Shown piece by piece: positions 21,356 to 37,004 of a DNA stretch of 64,000 nt. A program made the position numbers and the translations under genes. Origin of the DNA: Gigantopelta aegis. Its lineage: Eukaryota > Mollusca > Gastropoda > Neomphalida > Peltospiridae. Positions within the stretch are counted from its first letter, which is position 1; each line of letters opens with the position of its first letter. The notes under the pieces were generated by a model, which did no database searches, had not been told where the DNA came from, and was given only the letters and a program-made list of their open reading frames with translations. The stretch covers positions 91,620,502-91,684,501 of the forward strand of contig NC_054704.1 of assembly GCF_016097555.1 (NCBI RefSeq). Direction: 5' to 3'.

Positions 21356-23505
21356 TATAGTCTTACTATACGCTGGGTACGTTGGGCCTGTACCTAAAAA
21401 AATACGAAAAATACGATAAATGCTCTGTTGGGCATACTTCAAAAGTGGTCAACATCAGACCCAAAAATTCAAATTAGCAGCTCAAACTGGATTTTGCTTT
21501 TAATAATTTCTTTAAGCTATCATAAACATTAGGAATACCAGAAACACATGGTGTGCACACATTAATATTCTAAAGAAAAAAAATGTAATTAATATCCAAT
21601 TTTATTCATTAACAGCCTTGTTAGCCGAGGGTCGTGACAGTCATTTCTTAATGAAGTATAATGATGAAGAAAGCACTTTAAAATATATATCTAGGTGTGG
21701 TATAACGTATTCATTAAAATTGTATTGACAAAATGTATGACTTCTTTCTTCTTCTTTTTTTGGCATCCGACACCAAAATGTACTTTCCATCGGACACCAA
21801 AACTAAAGTGTCCATAGATGACAAATGGTTAATCAAAGAGGTAAGTTAGTTAATCTAGATTACAAAAGTTTTTTGGTTATGAAAAAATATTGGTTAATCA
21901 AAGATTCCTCATATACTTTTGATAGAATGTGGCATTGATTCTGTTACGTTGACATCTTTGACTTCTGTCACAATGTCCAACACCAATACTATTTAAACTT
22001 CACTAAGTCAAAGTGGGTTAATGGAGGAATTTGTTAGGCATGGTATTAATGCAGCTCCTCCTGCCTCCTACAAAACTGTATTGCTTTACTTCCTAATGTG
22101 AATACAAGGGCAAAGTTTCAAGTTCCATCATGCATCAAAACTTGTATTTTGAAATATGGCCTGTTTAATTAAAAGTGGCTAGAGAATAAACTTTATTAAT
22201 GTGTTCTGATTCCTTTTCTACTGACCCCTAGTTGGCTGGGTATGGCCTTGTGTTTTAGTATTTTGTTTCACGTATTTACCATATTGTAATCCTTTTAGTT
22301 ACATAAAAAAATAAGTTTACTATTCATGACAAATAGCCAGTAAAACGGTTATTGAATTAAAAATAGTCTAAGAGAATACGCCTTTGCAAAATTATGTTGT
22401 TGTTATTGTTTGCCATGGAACATTATATTCACTATTAATACATTTTATGTAACTGATGATTGGTAAACAAATGACAAATCGTGTAAATTAAAATTCAGGA
22501 CCGAATATATAAGTTATATGTAAAACTACAAATCAGTAAAACTATGTTTTGAGCTTATTTTGTGCACACTTCCAAATGTGGAATGTAAATTTTATTTCAC
22601 CTGATCTTAAATATCTTCAACTGAAAATACCTTTTTTAAAATATTGTTAACAAGACAAAACCCCAAACTACATGTATATCATTTTAAAACATCTACCTTT
22701 AACAAAACTTTTGAAACTAAAATACTTAATATAAATGCATGCTTTCGTGTACATTACGGGCGGTATCGATATGAAATTGCCACATAAAATAGCGGAAGTT
22801 TAACATTAAGGTGTACCATCAAAAAGATGGTAAACCGTAAATCGTTTTCTTTTAATGTCTGTAAAATAAATATCGAAGTGCTTCTCAGCCACATGGCGGA
22901 ATAAAGCTTGTTTAACTCTTGTAAAACGTGCAATAACGCACAATATCTTATATATACAAGTTATAGAAATTGCAACAGATGTAAGGTTTACAGCTCTCAG
23001 AATGTCAAATGTGCAGCGATCAAAGTGGGGCTACAAATTACAATGTCGCTTGCTTCTTTCTGATGTTCGTTCTAGGTTTGTTTACAACTCAGTAGACTAT
23101 CCTAATTCTGTAGCCATTGTAACATAGTTCTGGATTTTAAAAAATATTTTTCAATGAGTAGATTTACGAGTTCAATTTATTAGAATATCAGGCAATGTGC
23201 TTGTAGTTATTGTAATGTGTGTAGTGGTTCAAACGGCGCTGTACTTCATACTCATTATATTTTTATATGAAATTATTATGAGATAGATCTACTAGCAATC
23301 TCAATGTTCGGTTACTATAAAAAAATTAAGAAAACCAAAGACAGTTTAGATATACGGACACTGATATTGTAAACAAAACAATATGATAATATGTTATTTT
23401 AAAAATGTTGAATCCGCCTTTAGTCTAGCTCTAAGAATTACTAACATAATGTAAAGCAGAGAATTGCGATAGTTTTCTTTAAATCCAAAACAAAACACAC
23501 AAAGA
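21356..23505. other. AT-rich intronic DNA
   Basis: No gene is recognised. At 23270-23385 a fragment resembles the right part of the repeat at 39538-39800 (ACGGACACTGATATTGTAAA versus ACAGACACTGATATTCGAAA). Confidence 0.5.
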
Positions 23506-23516
23506 CACACACACAA

Positions 23517-23565
<49 letters not shown>
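23506..23565. repeat. (AC)n microsatellite
   Basis: AC repeats with a short CGCGCG interruption. Confidence 0.95.
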
Positions 23566-23566
<1 letters not shown>

Positions 23567-23612
23567 TAACAAATATATACCTCAGAAAACCCCACATAAA
23601 AAACAAAACCAA

Positions 23613-24585
23613 TAAAACAAAACTATCCTATTAAAAATGGAAACCAAATAATAACCCATCCTACCCTCTGTTATAACGTTATAGCGTTATAACTGACCAT
23701 ATTTCTGTCTAGCTCTCTTACCATCAGAGTACTCGGGCTACCCCACAGCCACCCCCACCCGCACCCGCACCCCTGCTTGACGATTCCCTCTGAATAATAC
23801 AAATTGTATATGTATACATACATACCTGGGTTAAAAAGTCTAAAAATTATTAAAAGAGTAGGCCATTGTTCAGTGGACTATTGTTCACTGGGCAGTTGTT
23901 CGTTCGATGGACAAAAAAAGAAAAACATTAAAATTCTTCACTGTGTTGTGCATGTCCAGTTTCCTTGTTATCTCTTCCAACTTCTACAGTGACTATTAGA
24001 GACACTTAAATTCCGCTCCAGATTAGAGGAGCACCAGCTATTTTGGCGTCTCTTGACCTCCCTCAGAGTTTACAAAGAATCAATTAATAATGTGTAAAGA
24101 AACTTCTTTGGAGTAACTTCTCTGAACTCGTGTTCTACCCATGAGCGGAGATAAGAGAGATAGAATTTCCCCGGCTTCACGTCTCGCCACGTCCGCGGCT
24201 ATACGCCTTAAATATAAACAATAAAGCTAGATGTATATTGAAACGATATTTTCGTTTTGCGGAATAACCTTTGAACTCGAAAGAACTATATTAAATTTGT
24301 ACTTTTTATTTTTAACCCCAGCGTGTTGGCGGGCGATGACAAATGCTTGATCGTAGAAAAGGAGTCGTATTTCTTACACACCCGTTAGTGAGAACATCAT
24401 GGGTTATTTATGATATCATACGGCAATAACATATAGCATGCTGCTCCAAGGCGATGACCAGGTCGCCACAGCCATACCACCCAATGAACTGAACACCATC
24501 AAAATAGATTGCTCTGTGACTTATTTGGTAACTTAAAACTCATTGTTCTGTGACGTATAAGTTAACTGCAAGCGCAGTAAGTAAG
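23613..24585. other. Intronic DNA with GATA-like motifs
   Basis: No gene. At about 24143-24165 the phrase GCGGAGATAAGAGAGATAGA contains two GATA motifs in a less AT-rich block (23990-24210) that carries no repeat. Confidence 0.4.
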
Positions 24586-24598
24586 TTTTAATTGAAAA

Positions 24599-24996
24599 GA
24601 AAGAAAGAAAGAAAGAAAGAAATGTTTTATTTAACGACGCACTCAACAAATTTTATTTACGGTTATATGGCGTCAGACATATGGTTAAGGACCACACAGA
24701 TTTTGAGAGGAAACCCGCTGTCGCCACTACATGGGCTACTCTTCCGATTAGCAGCACGGGATCTTTTATTTGCGCTTCCCACAGGCAGGATAGCACAAAC
24801 CATGGTTTTTGTTGAACCAGTTATGGATCACTGGTCGGTACAAGTGGTTTACACCTGCCCATTGAGCCTTGCGGAGGACTCACTCAGGGTTTGGAGTCGG
24901 TATCCGGATTAAAAATCCCATGCCTCGACTGGGATCCGAACCCAGTACCTACCAGCCTGTAGACCGATGGCCTGCCACGACGCCACCGAGGCCGGT
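24599..24996 (-). mobile_element. SINE, family W, full length with TSD
   Basis: The reference copy of family W. The minus strand reads head CCGGCCTCGGTGGCGTCGTG, box B GGGTTCGGATCCC, body GACTCCAAACCCTGAGTGAG and CTATCCTGCCTGTGGGAAGC, and tail TGCGTCGTTAAATAAAACAT with a (TTTC)n end. Flanking direct repeats TTTTAATTGAAAA lie at 24586-24598 and 24997-25009. Confidence 0.92.
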
Positions 24997-25009
24997 TTTT
25001 AATTGAAAA

Positions 25010-25669
25010 AGACGTATATGTTTATTTTAAATTTTAAACCTGGTTTTTGATGATATTCAAGAAATACCATATTATATTCGTATCCATTAGATACTATTTC
25101 CGGTATTGTAGATATTTAAAAACGAATCAAACACGCTTTGGGTCACGAGTTACGTTTTAAAACAACTCGTTGTAAAACATATGTCCCAAGTTCAGCCAGC
25201 AAAAGTTTCGCTAACGTTCGCGAACTATTTGATTATTCACGACGTGGCCATTTGGTTTATCGTGAAGCGCATAAACTAGACTAGCGGACGTTTTTTTATG
25301 CTCGGTCTGGCTGGCCATGGTATCTATCGGCCTCTCATGTGGTATCCTCTATATCTAATTAGCTAATGAAAACGATTCTTGCTTTGACTATTAATTATTA
25401 ATATGTGCATGCCCGATGTTTTTAGTATTGTAATGTTTGTAATATAACATGTCAAACCCTAATATTGAGTGCCTTTTTATTAATTTATTTATTTATGTGG
25501 GTGTCAAACGTGATAACAATATTATTATTTGTGTTGTACATGACAGTAACATATTGTAAACTTCATATTATTAATCAATAATTTTTTAGAATGGTTTTCT
25601 TTTATGTGTGGCGTTGGTTAATCTTAATTTATTTTATCACATATATATGTGCAAATAACAAAATACAGG
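25010..25669. other. AT-rich intronic spacer
   Basis: Nothing recognised. Confidence 0.5.
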
Positions 25670-25686
25670 GGGGGGGGGGGGGGGGG
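25670..25686. repeat. Poly-G tract
   Basis: About 17 consecutive G. Confidence 0.95.
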
Positions 25687-25708
25687 AAGGGATGTCAGAA
25701 TTAAACAC

Positions 25709-25957
25709 CGAACCTGGATAACAACATTTATTCATATTAGCTATATAGGGTTGCAAACGAATCACTGCGCAATTTTATATGGATTTACATCTGATATTGA
25801 GTAGAATGATGGAAATACATGGTGAAGAGGATTCAGGCAATCTCATTTTGCCCGAATGTGAAGATGTGCACAGCACGATAGTTCTGTTGACACTCCCCCC
25901 CCCCCCCAACACACACACACACACACCGAAACCCCACCCCATCTCGTACGCTTACGA
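25709..25957 (+). repeat. Dispersed repeat D, copy 1
   Basis: It shares ACATTTATTCATATTAGC, CTATATAGGGTTGC, AATGATGGAAATACATGGT and a C-run ending CCCATCTCGTACG with 61845-62108, and in inverted form with 39890-40080. The family is not recognised. Each fuller copy has a long poly-C near its end. Confidence 0.75.
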
Positions 25958-27545
25958 CAAAATATGACAGTTGCAAGATTGAGGGGGAAACTTAAAAACA
26001 CGCTGCACTAACAATATTAATACACAATATATGTTGATTTTGGGAAGTCTGTAATAATGTTAAAACAATAAAGCAAACACACTACGGAGATAAACGTAAT
26101 GAAAACATTGTCTGTATCACTTAGATAATTCGTCCACTGGATTTCATTCAGAAGCCAGATTGAACAGACCTCGCGCCACGTGGCCGATCAGCTGATACAA
26201 TCTAATGAGTGAAACCGACACCGGGTTCTGATCCGCCGACACAAACACAATCAACCGCCATATGCACAGCGGTTGCATAAATTATCCAATTTAGTTATCA
26301 CTCTTTTGTTTCGTCTTCAAAAATTATCTACAATTTGTTTTATGCTCTGCCGACAGATTTTCTGCATCCTTCCTGCCCCGCGGGAAGATTTACTCAACCA
26401 ACCCCCTCTTACACCAGAAATCTTTTAAAACTGCGCGTTTCGAAACATGTGCGAATGCGCGATCGGTGGAAAAATAATCGGTGGTAACAGTATTCACAAC
26501 AATAACTGACAGTCGTTTGCAATTTACAAGCGCGTGCAAGCTGCGCGCCTTGCATGTGGTGCGCAGACGCGCGCGGTCCGATTTACGATAACAACGCGGA
26601 AACAGTAGCGGTTCCTGCAACTGATAATTTTCTTGCAGGGAAGATGACTTTGTGTGTATCGATGTAATCAAATCAAACAGGAATGCGAGGGCCTTTATTG
26701 GTCAGATACACACAAACTGACGATCATATCGCTTTAATGAGCGGATCCCTTTACATCGAAAAGCCGAAGCGAAATTACTGTGAAACCATTTTCGCGGCCA
26801 TATTTTCAATTAGTATTATTAAGGCGGAACTCTGAATCGTCAGTGGAATTCTAGTCCGTCCGGGGATATTAGAAGTGGACTAAGTAGAAAGTAATCACAT
26901 TAGCTGGAGACCTGCGTTTTAGATAACGAATCATTGATTAATTAGTAGCGAAAAAACGGACCGAATGCTGTCAAAATAAATTGAAACAAAAGACTGTACA
27001 GAAAATTAGCCACGAACAAGCGACTGATGTGTGAATATGATATGCTACGTTACATGAGATCGACAGCTTTTCTGTTTGTTATGTTTAATTTTTAGAATAG
27101 AGGATTTGGTTAAAACAACATAATTATTATTATAATATTAAGCGACAAACCCGCGCCAAATCAATGTGGTTTTGAATTTAAATAAGAACGTATCTAAAAA
27201 AAAAAAAAAAAAAAAAAGTCTGGGATGGGAATGCTATAAACCTGTGCTCCAAGGTTTATGTTTGTCTTGCTACATAGTCATCCATATACATTCACATACA
27301 GAAATTAATACACTCACAAACATATAACCTTTAAAATTAAAACATTTGGCAGTTTAAACATTGCTATTTTCTTCTCCTTGTGCTAAGAAATTACGTTTGA
27401 GGCCACCCAAAGATAAACATTTCGCAGAAGAGCATTCCCATGTACTCTTTTAAATAGCGTACCCCTCTTTCAAATATTCAATCAAACGGTCCCACGTATG
27501 ATATGCATATTATAAAATTATATTATTTAAAATTTTTTATTTAAA
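25958..27545. other. Repeat-poor intronic block
   Basis: 26100-26900 is relatively GC-rich with many CpG and no SINE. An open frame at 26390-26671 (minus) is not recognised. Poly-A of about 22 lies at 27197-27219. It is a candidate for conserved non-coding DNA. Confidence 0.35.
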
Positions 27546-27760
27546 AGTTAAAGTTTATTTTATTTAACGACATTGATTTATTAATCATCGGCTATTGGAT
27601 GTCAAACATTTGGTAATTCTGACAGAGAAAACCCGCTACATTTTTCTATTAGCAGCAAGGTATCTTTAATATGCACCATCCCACAGACAGGATAGCATAT
27701 ACCACGGCATTTGATATATCAGTCGTGGTGCACTGGCTGGAACAAGAAATAGCCCATTAG
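27546..27760 (-). mobile_element. SINE, family V, head-truncated
   Basis: On the plus strand: AAGTTTATTTTATTTAACGA, ATCATCGGCTATTGGATGTC, CATCCCACAGACAGGATAGC, CAGTCGTGGTGCACTGGCTG. Confidence 0.85.
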
Positions 27761-28518
27761 GCAAAAAGTGTATTTATGCTTGGTATGTTAGTGTACATAA
27801 TATTAAATGTTGTAGAAACGTCTCCGAAATGTTCGTCACATTTTTGCTATGTCTTCAAAAGCATTTACCTGCTGTTCTACAATCAGAAGCAGTGCAATGT
27901 AACGCTTACAGACGCGTGTGCTTCCCGTCGTAATAATTATACACATCGTAGGCTTCATGCAGTTAAATGCTTTTATTTTTTCAGTACAGTAACATGTATT
28001 AACTATTAAAAAATGTATTTGTTAAGAATGTTACATGTGGTGTCATTCGTAACCACGCATTTTAATACAAATACCAACACCCATCTGAATGAATGATGAA
28101 TATTTATCGACGCAGGGCTATCAGAAACACATTGGATTTGCCAAATTACAAGTTGTATTTAATGTGTAATTTATTTATTTAAAAAAGCTGTAACAATCGA
28201 AAATATATTATACCGCATAATTACTAAGATAAACTGCCTTTAAACAGGCAAAACTGTTATTTTATAATATTTAATTTCGTATCTCTAATTAAAATGCTGT
28301 ATGAAATTTCGGTGTGATTTTATTTGAGAATGCAAAGTGAAATTAAAATTTCCTTAGCGGAAAAAAAAGCAATAAATACGCCGATTCTCGAAATTGACTT
28401 TTGTCTTTATTATGACATAGTCTCGACAGTTCGTCAACTTTGTGACAACGTAAAGACAATGTTAAAAATAATAAGAATAATACCAAATTTATGATGAAAA
28501 ATTACAGGATACATTATT
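27761..28518. other. AT-rich intronic spacer
   Basis: Nothing recognised. Confidence 0.5.
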
Positions 28519-28529
28519 TGACTAACAAA

Positions 28530-28819
28530 AGGAAGGAAGGAAGGAAATATTTTATTTAACGACGCACTCAACACGTTTTATTTACGGTTATATGGCGTCA
28601 GACATATGGTTAAGGACCACATAGATATTGAGAGAGGAAACTCGCTGTCGCCACTTCATGGGCTACTCTGTTCGATTAGCAGCAAGGAACCTTTTATATG
28701 CACCATCCTACAGACAGGATAGCACATACCACGGCCTTTGGTATACCAGTCGTGGTGCACTGTTTGGAGCGAGAAATAGCCCAATGGGCCCACCGACGGG
28801 GATGATCGATCGATCCCGG
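28530..28819 (-). mobile_element. Hybrid SINE: W tail with V head, TSD present
   Basis: The 3' half is family W (AACGACGCACTCAACACG, GTTATATGGCGTCAGACATA, TGTCGCCACTTCATGGGC). The 5' half is family V (TACCAGTCGTGGTGCACTG, GAAATAGCCCAATGGGCCC, ending near the box B). It is flanked by direct repeats TGACTAACAAA at 28519-28529 and 28820-28830, so it moved as one unit. The (CCTT)n tail is intact; the head is 5'-truncated before box A. Confidence 0.85.
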
Positions 28820-28906
28820 TGACTAACAAAGAGTCAAAAGGATGTTTTAGGCATGTTTATGTTTTTGTGATTGCTTCCATAATCCACTATTAGGAGTTCG
28901 CCCTTA

Positions 28907-29572
28907 CGAGGACTGCCACTTCCCTACAAAATACGTATCAGGATGTCTCATCCCTCCTGGAGGAAGACTGCCACTTCCCTAGGAGATACGTATCAGGATG
29001 TCTCATCCCTCCTGGAGGAAGACTGCCACTTCCCTAGGAGATACGTATCAGGATGTCTCATCCCTCCTGTACCGCTTGAAGGAATATTGCCACTTCCCTA
29101 AGAGATACGTATCAGGATGTTTCATCCCTCCCAGAGGAAGACTGCCACTCCCCTAGGAGATACGTATCAAGATGTCTCACCCCTCCTGTACCGCTTGAAG
29201 GAATATTGCCACTTCCCTAGGAGATACATATCAGGATGTCTCATCCCTCCTGAAGGAAGACTGCCACTCCCCTAGGAGATAAGTATCAGGATGTCTCACC
29301 CCTCCTGTACCGTTTGAAGGAATACTGCCACTTCCCTAGGAGATACGTATCAGGATGTCTCATCCCTCCTGTGCCGCCTGAAGGAAGACTGCCACTCCCT
29401 AGGAGATACGTATCAGGATGTCTCATCCCTCCTATGCCGCTTGAAGGAATACTGCCACTCTCCTAGGAGATACGTATCAGGATGTTTCATCCCTCCTGGA
29501 AGAAGACTGCCACCCCTAGGAGATACCTATCAATATGTTCCATCCCTCCTACATAGACTGATACCACTTTCA
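28907..29572. repeat. Minisatellite, about 11-12 units of 53-66 bp
   Basis: Each unit contains GAAGACTGCCACTTCCCTAG, GAGATACGTATCAGGATGTC and TCATCCCTCC. Some units carry an extra GTACCGCTTGA block. Short and long units alternate through much of the array, giving a higher-order dimer of about 115-120 bases. Single related units occur at 17863-17916 and 18157-18176. Confidence 0.9.
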
Positions 29573-29988
29573 GTACGAACTTGCTGGTTTTTATCATTGT
29601 TATTATTTTAGTTTGTTTTTTGTTTTGTTTTGTTTGTTTGGGGGTGGGGGTGGTTTGTTGTTTTGGGTTTTTTGTTACGTTCTTATGCATTCTAATTCTA
29701 ACTTCGACAGAGAGTTGATTATTAACACAGTGTTATGACAAAAAATTTATAATGCGTGACAAATCTATGGTCCGTTCCATCCTCCTACAAGCATGTTTTT
29801 TGTAAATAATTTTAGTTTCGTTTGACGTAAGAAGAAAAGTAAAAGTGCTTTGGAAATAAAATAAAAATACTATTTTTCTGTGCAATTTAAAAAAAACAAT
29901 TGACTAAAAAATAAATTAACTAATAGTAAATTCCATTGTATGAAAAAACCCCATAAAATCATACATACAGTGTGGGTTTCCCCTCTTC

Positions 29989-30032
<44 letters not shown>

Positions 30033-30633
30033 ACACCAATATAAAATCCAGGCTACGCCAGTGGAGAAGGACTATAAACAGTTCATTATTTTAACATCAT
30101 GTCTGAAATATTTAGTTTTTATAAATAGCAAACAAATAATTAATGACTTTTGCATTTTCGAAATGATACAAGAATTCCAAGAATTAGTGACCAGACAAGG
30201 CTACGTGCGTAAATTCTCGTGAGATTTTTCGAGATGTTGCTGGAAGTTTTCGTAGAGTGACTACCCCGCTAACAAGTTGTCGTCTGCTGTGACTGAAGCG
30301 TTGCGAGAATCAACGAGAATTCATTTAAACGTGGCCAGTATCGCCCACGTCGAACGCCGGATACAAAACGGATATACGTGAACTTTGATTATGCGAAACT
30401 GCACGGTATTTTATACATCTGACGGTTTGTTTACAGATCTGAAGAAAAAAAAAGTGGGTGTTAAATTAAGATATCTCCAGTGATAGCATTCTTTCTCTGT
30501 GAGTTTCGGTTTACATCTGATTAAACTTACTACGTAGTCAACGATTGTCTGCACTGTGCTCTTTTAAGAACACCGGACGTCCTGTGATCTGCTTCCGACT
30601 AATAGAGCCGTGTTAATGACTAAAACTATATAA
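29573..30633. other. Intronic spacer with poly-C
   Basis: It contains a T/G-rich stretch at 29610-29680 and about 43 C residues at 29990-30032. 30170-30600 is repeat-poor with many CpG. No gene. Confidence 0.55.
29990..30032. repeat. Poly-C tract, longest in the window
   Basis: More than 40 consecutive C. Confidence 0.95.
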
Positions 30634-30890
30634 TGAAATTTGTCTAATGACACCACTAGAGCACAATGATTTATTAATCATTGGCTATTTGGATGTCAAA
30701 CATTTAGTCATTCTACACGTAGTCTTCAGAGGAAACTTTCTACATTTTTCCATTAGCAAATGATTAGTAGTATATGCACTCGCCAACACAGACATAACAC
30801 ATACCATGACCGTTGATATATATTAGTCGTGGGTCACTGGTTGGAACGGGGAAAAATAATCAGAAAATGAATCCATTAAGAGGGTTAAAT
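30634..30890 (-). mobile_element. SINE, family V/T, diverged
   Basis: GTCTAATGACACCACTAGAG, ATCATTGGCTATTTGGATGT, CATACCATGACCGTTGATAT, then GGTTGGAACGGGG on the plus strand. Confidence 0.7.
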
Positions 30891-31010
30891 TCGGCTATAT
30901 GTCAAAAACATCTCAATATCAAACTCAGGACGCTTTTTAATTTGCAAAGAAAATAAGGGTTGAGAAGTCTGGACTAAAAGTCTAAACTTACATATTATAG
31001 TGCAGACGGA

Positions 31011-31313
31011 CGGCGGGACATAGCCCAGTGGTAAAACGCTCGCTTGATGAGTGATCGATCCAGGATCGATCCCCGTCGGTGGGGCCACTGGGCTATTTCT
31101 CGTTCCAGTCAGTGCACCACGACTGATATATCAACGGCCGTGGTATGTGCTATCCTGTCTATGGGCTGGTATATATAAAAGATCACTTGATACTAATGGA
31201 TAATGTAGCGGGTTTCCTCTCTAAGACTATATGTCAGAATTACCAAATATTTGACACCCAATAGCCAATGATAAATAAATCAATGTGCTCTAGTGGTGTC
31301 GTTAAACTAAGTC
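31011..31313 (+). mobile_element. SINE, family V, full length
   Basis: The reference copy of family V. Head GGCGGGACATAGCCCAGTGG (box A), box B-like GGATCGATCCCC, CGTTCCAGTCAGTGCACCAC, CTATCCTGTCTATGG, GTAGCGGGTTTCCTCTCTAA, and tail CTAGTGGTGTCGTTAAACTA. Confidence 0.92.
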
Positions 31314-31663
31314 TTTTTAACTAAGTTAATACGTGGGGTTTTTCTCTATCTCCTTTTTGGTACTATTATCCCAACGGATTTGGTACTAAACAGAATACTT
31401 AATAAATACAATTAAATGTATTGAGGTATTTATTGAGTCGGAGTTAGGGTGAACGGGGTGCGTTCACATTAAATATTAATATTAAATCTTGGATGCTCAA
31501 TTTGGGAGTCTCTTGATTACTGGAAAGGCTCCTAAATTATAATTAGCAGTATTATACAGAATTATAATATATCAAACTAGTAGATTTAAGTGGATAATTA
31601 GTATAAAAATACACTTTAAATAAATTACGTTTGTGCAGTTACAGTTTTAATCAAAATATTACA

Positions 31664-31850
31664 AGTGCACAGTTCTTTACACTGTTTTATTTTAACTGTT
31701 GAATGTTTATATTGATGATGTTCATCACTTATTTGTTTGCATTTACTGTAGTTTGACACCCTATAGCTGGTGTAATTTTCGTGCTGGTGTGTCGTTAAAC
31801 ATTCATTTATTTATTCATTTATTCATTCATTCATTCATTCATTCATTCAT
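31664..31850 (+). mobile_element. ATTC-tailed retroelement 3' end
   Basis: Same family as 12711-12860, ending in about nine ATTC/ATTT units. Confidence 0.8.
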
Positions 31851-35506
<3,656 letters not shown>

Positions 35507-35566
<60 letters not shown>

Positions 35567-35682
35567 CACTTTGGTCCTACGCTATTATTCAGAGTTTCAC
35601 GCCCTTCGACGATCTTCAGAGTATTGAGCACCTTTCAAGCCTTTAACGATAACCACCAGTATTCTATATATATATATATACA

Positions 35683-35735
<53 letters not shown>
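35507..35735. repeat. Two (TA)n microsatellites around a unique centre
   Basis: TA runs at 35507-35563 and 35662-35732 flank about 100 bases of unique sequence. Confidence 0.93.
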
Positions 35736-35736
<1 letters not shown>

Positions 35737-36790
35737 TTGCTTAAATGTTACATTCATAGTTGTTTAATTATACATTTCGCTATAAATATGATATACCGGT
35801 AAACTACAGTACATTATCGGCTGAACTAAAGTAAAACATGTTTATTTGTATGTCTCCACTCATTTGTAGATACTTAGATTTTAAATATCTCCACAAATAT
35901 TGTCTGACAACTATTTAATTCTTAGAACATAATTTCGTTTAGATATATATGTTCATTATTTGTTATCTTAAATTATAAATTTTAACATTTGTAGTTTAGT
36001 GATATTTTGAATACACTAATTCATGATAATATTATTATTAAATAAAGTAAAACATTTATAATTATAACCTGCAAAATTACAAGATATACTTAACAGACAT
36101 TTTAATGTTTTCTGTTACATGCGCGATTCATGTGCATGCGTTTTATATATTTTATTGTTAGTATGTATTATGTTCACATAATGGAATCGGTTTAGAAATG
36201 ATACAAATATACTGTGTATAATTTACTAAAACATCCATATTTTTTATATATCAATATATTTTAATATCATTTTCAATAGACAAAATTAAACATTTGATGT
36301 TAAAATATTGCAAAACTGTATTTATATTATGTAAAGTATTTTAATAGTTCTAAAATCTCTTCCAGCAGCGGCTTGTGTATTACTATATTATTATTGTTGA
36401 TACATAAATAAAGAATTTCTCTGTCTATATTGAATTTGATTATGTATATTTGCATATTTAGTGTTATACAATAACTATTCTAGACTTAAAATTTAATAAT
36501 ATAATATATATTTAGGTATTTAAAAAGAAAATGTAAATACATCTTCCGTTTTTCTTTCGAGCCATTTCGTATTCGCCTGTTCACGAGCGTATGTCTGCGT
36601 ATCTTTAGAGGAATGACTGTGAATTTTTATTAGCGAATTAATTGTTGAAATCCAAGCCAAGATACTTAACATTATAGCTCGTTTTACAACCGGGTTCGTA
36701 GTAAAATAAATATCATGGCATTTACTGCAAAATAACATGTTGCTTTAAATCAAGATTATCAGAACTATCTCAAGAGTAAAGACGAAAGCG
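35736..36790. other. AT-rich intronic DNA
   Basis: An open frame at 36520-36738 (minus) matches no part of a HAND protein. Nothing else is recognised. Confidence 0.5.
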
Positions 36791-36998
36791 TATGTTAAAA
36801 AAGGAAAGAAAGAAAAAGAGTACTTATATGTCAAAAAAGAAAGAGAAAAAGACAGCATATGTCAGAAAAGAAAGAAAGAAAAAGACAGCATATGTCAAAA
36901 AGGAAAGAAAGAAAAAGACGGGATATGTCTAAAAAGGACAGACAAAAATTGACATCACATGTCAAAATAGGAAAGAATGAAAAAAGAACAGAAAAATG
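36791..36998 (-). repeat. Intronic minisatellite abutting the HAND splice donor
   Basis: About six units of 32-37 bases, each marked by ATATGTC followed by A/G-rich sequence (AAAAAGAAAGAAAGAAAAAG). On the minus strand the first GACAT of the array follows directly on the exon 1 donor (GTGAGACAT), so the repeat begins at the splice site. Confidence 0.8.
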
Positions 36999-37004
36999 TC
37001 TCAC

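Noticed and set aside
28907-29572. A possible CRISPR-like array
   Set aside because: The repeats are head-to-tail without unique spacers and lie in animal intronic DNA; this is a minisatellite.
36520-36738. A candidate second exon of HAND next to exon 1
   Set aside because: Its translation has no similarity to the HAND C-terminus, whereas 15589-15708 has the exact motif and phase.
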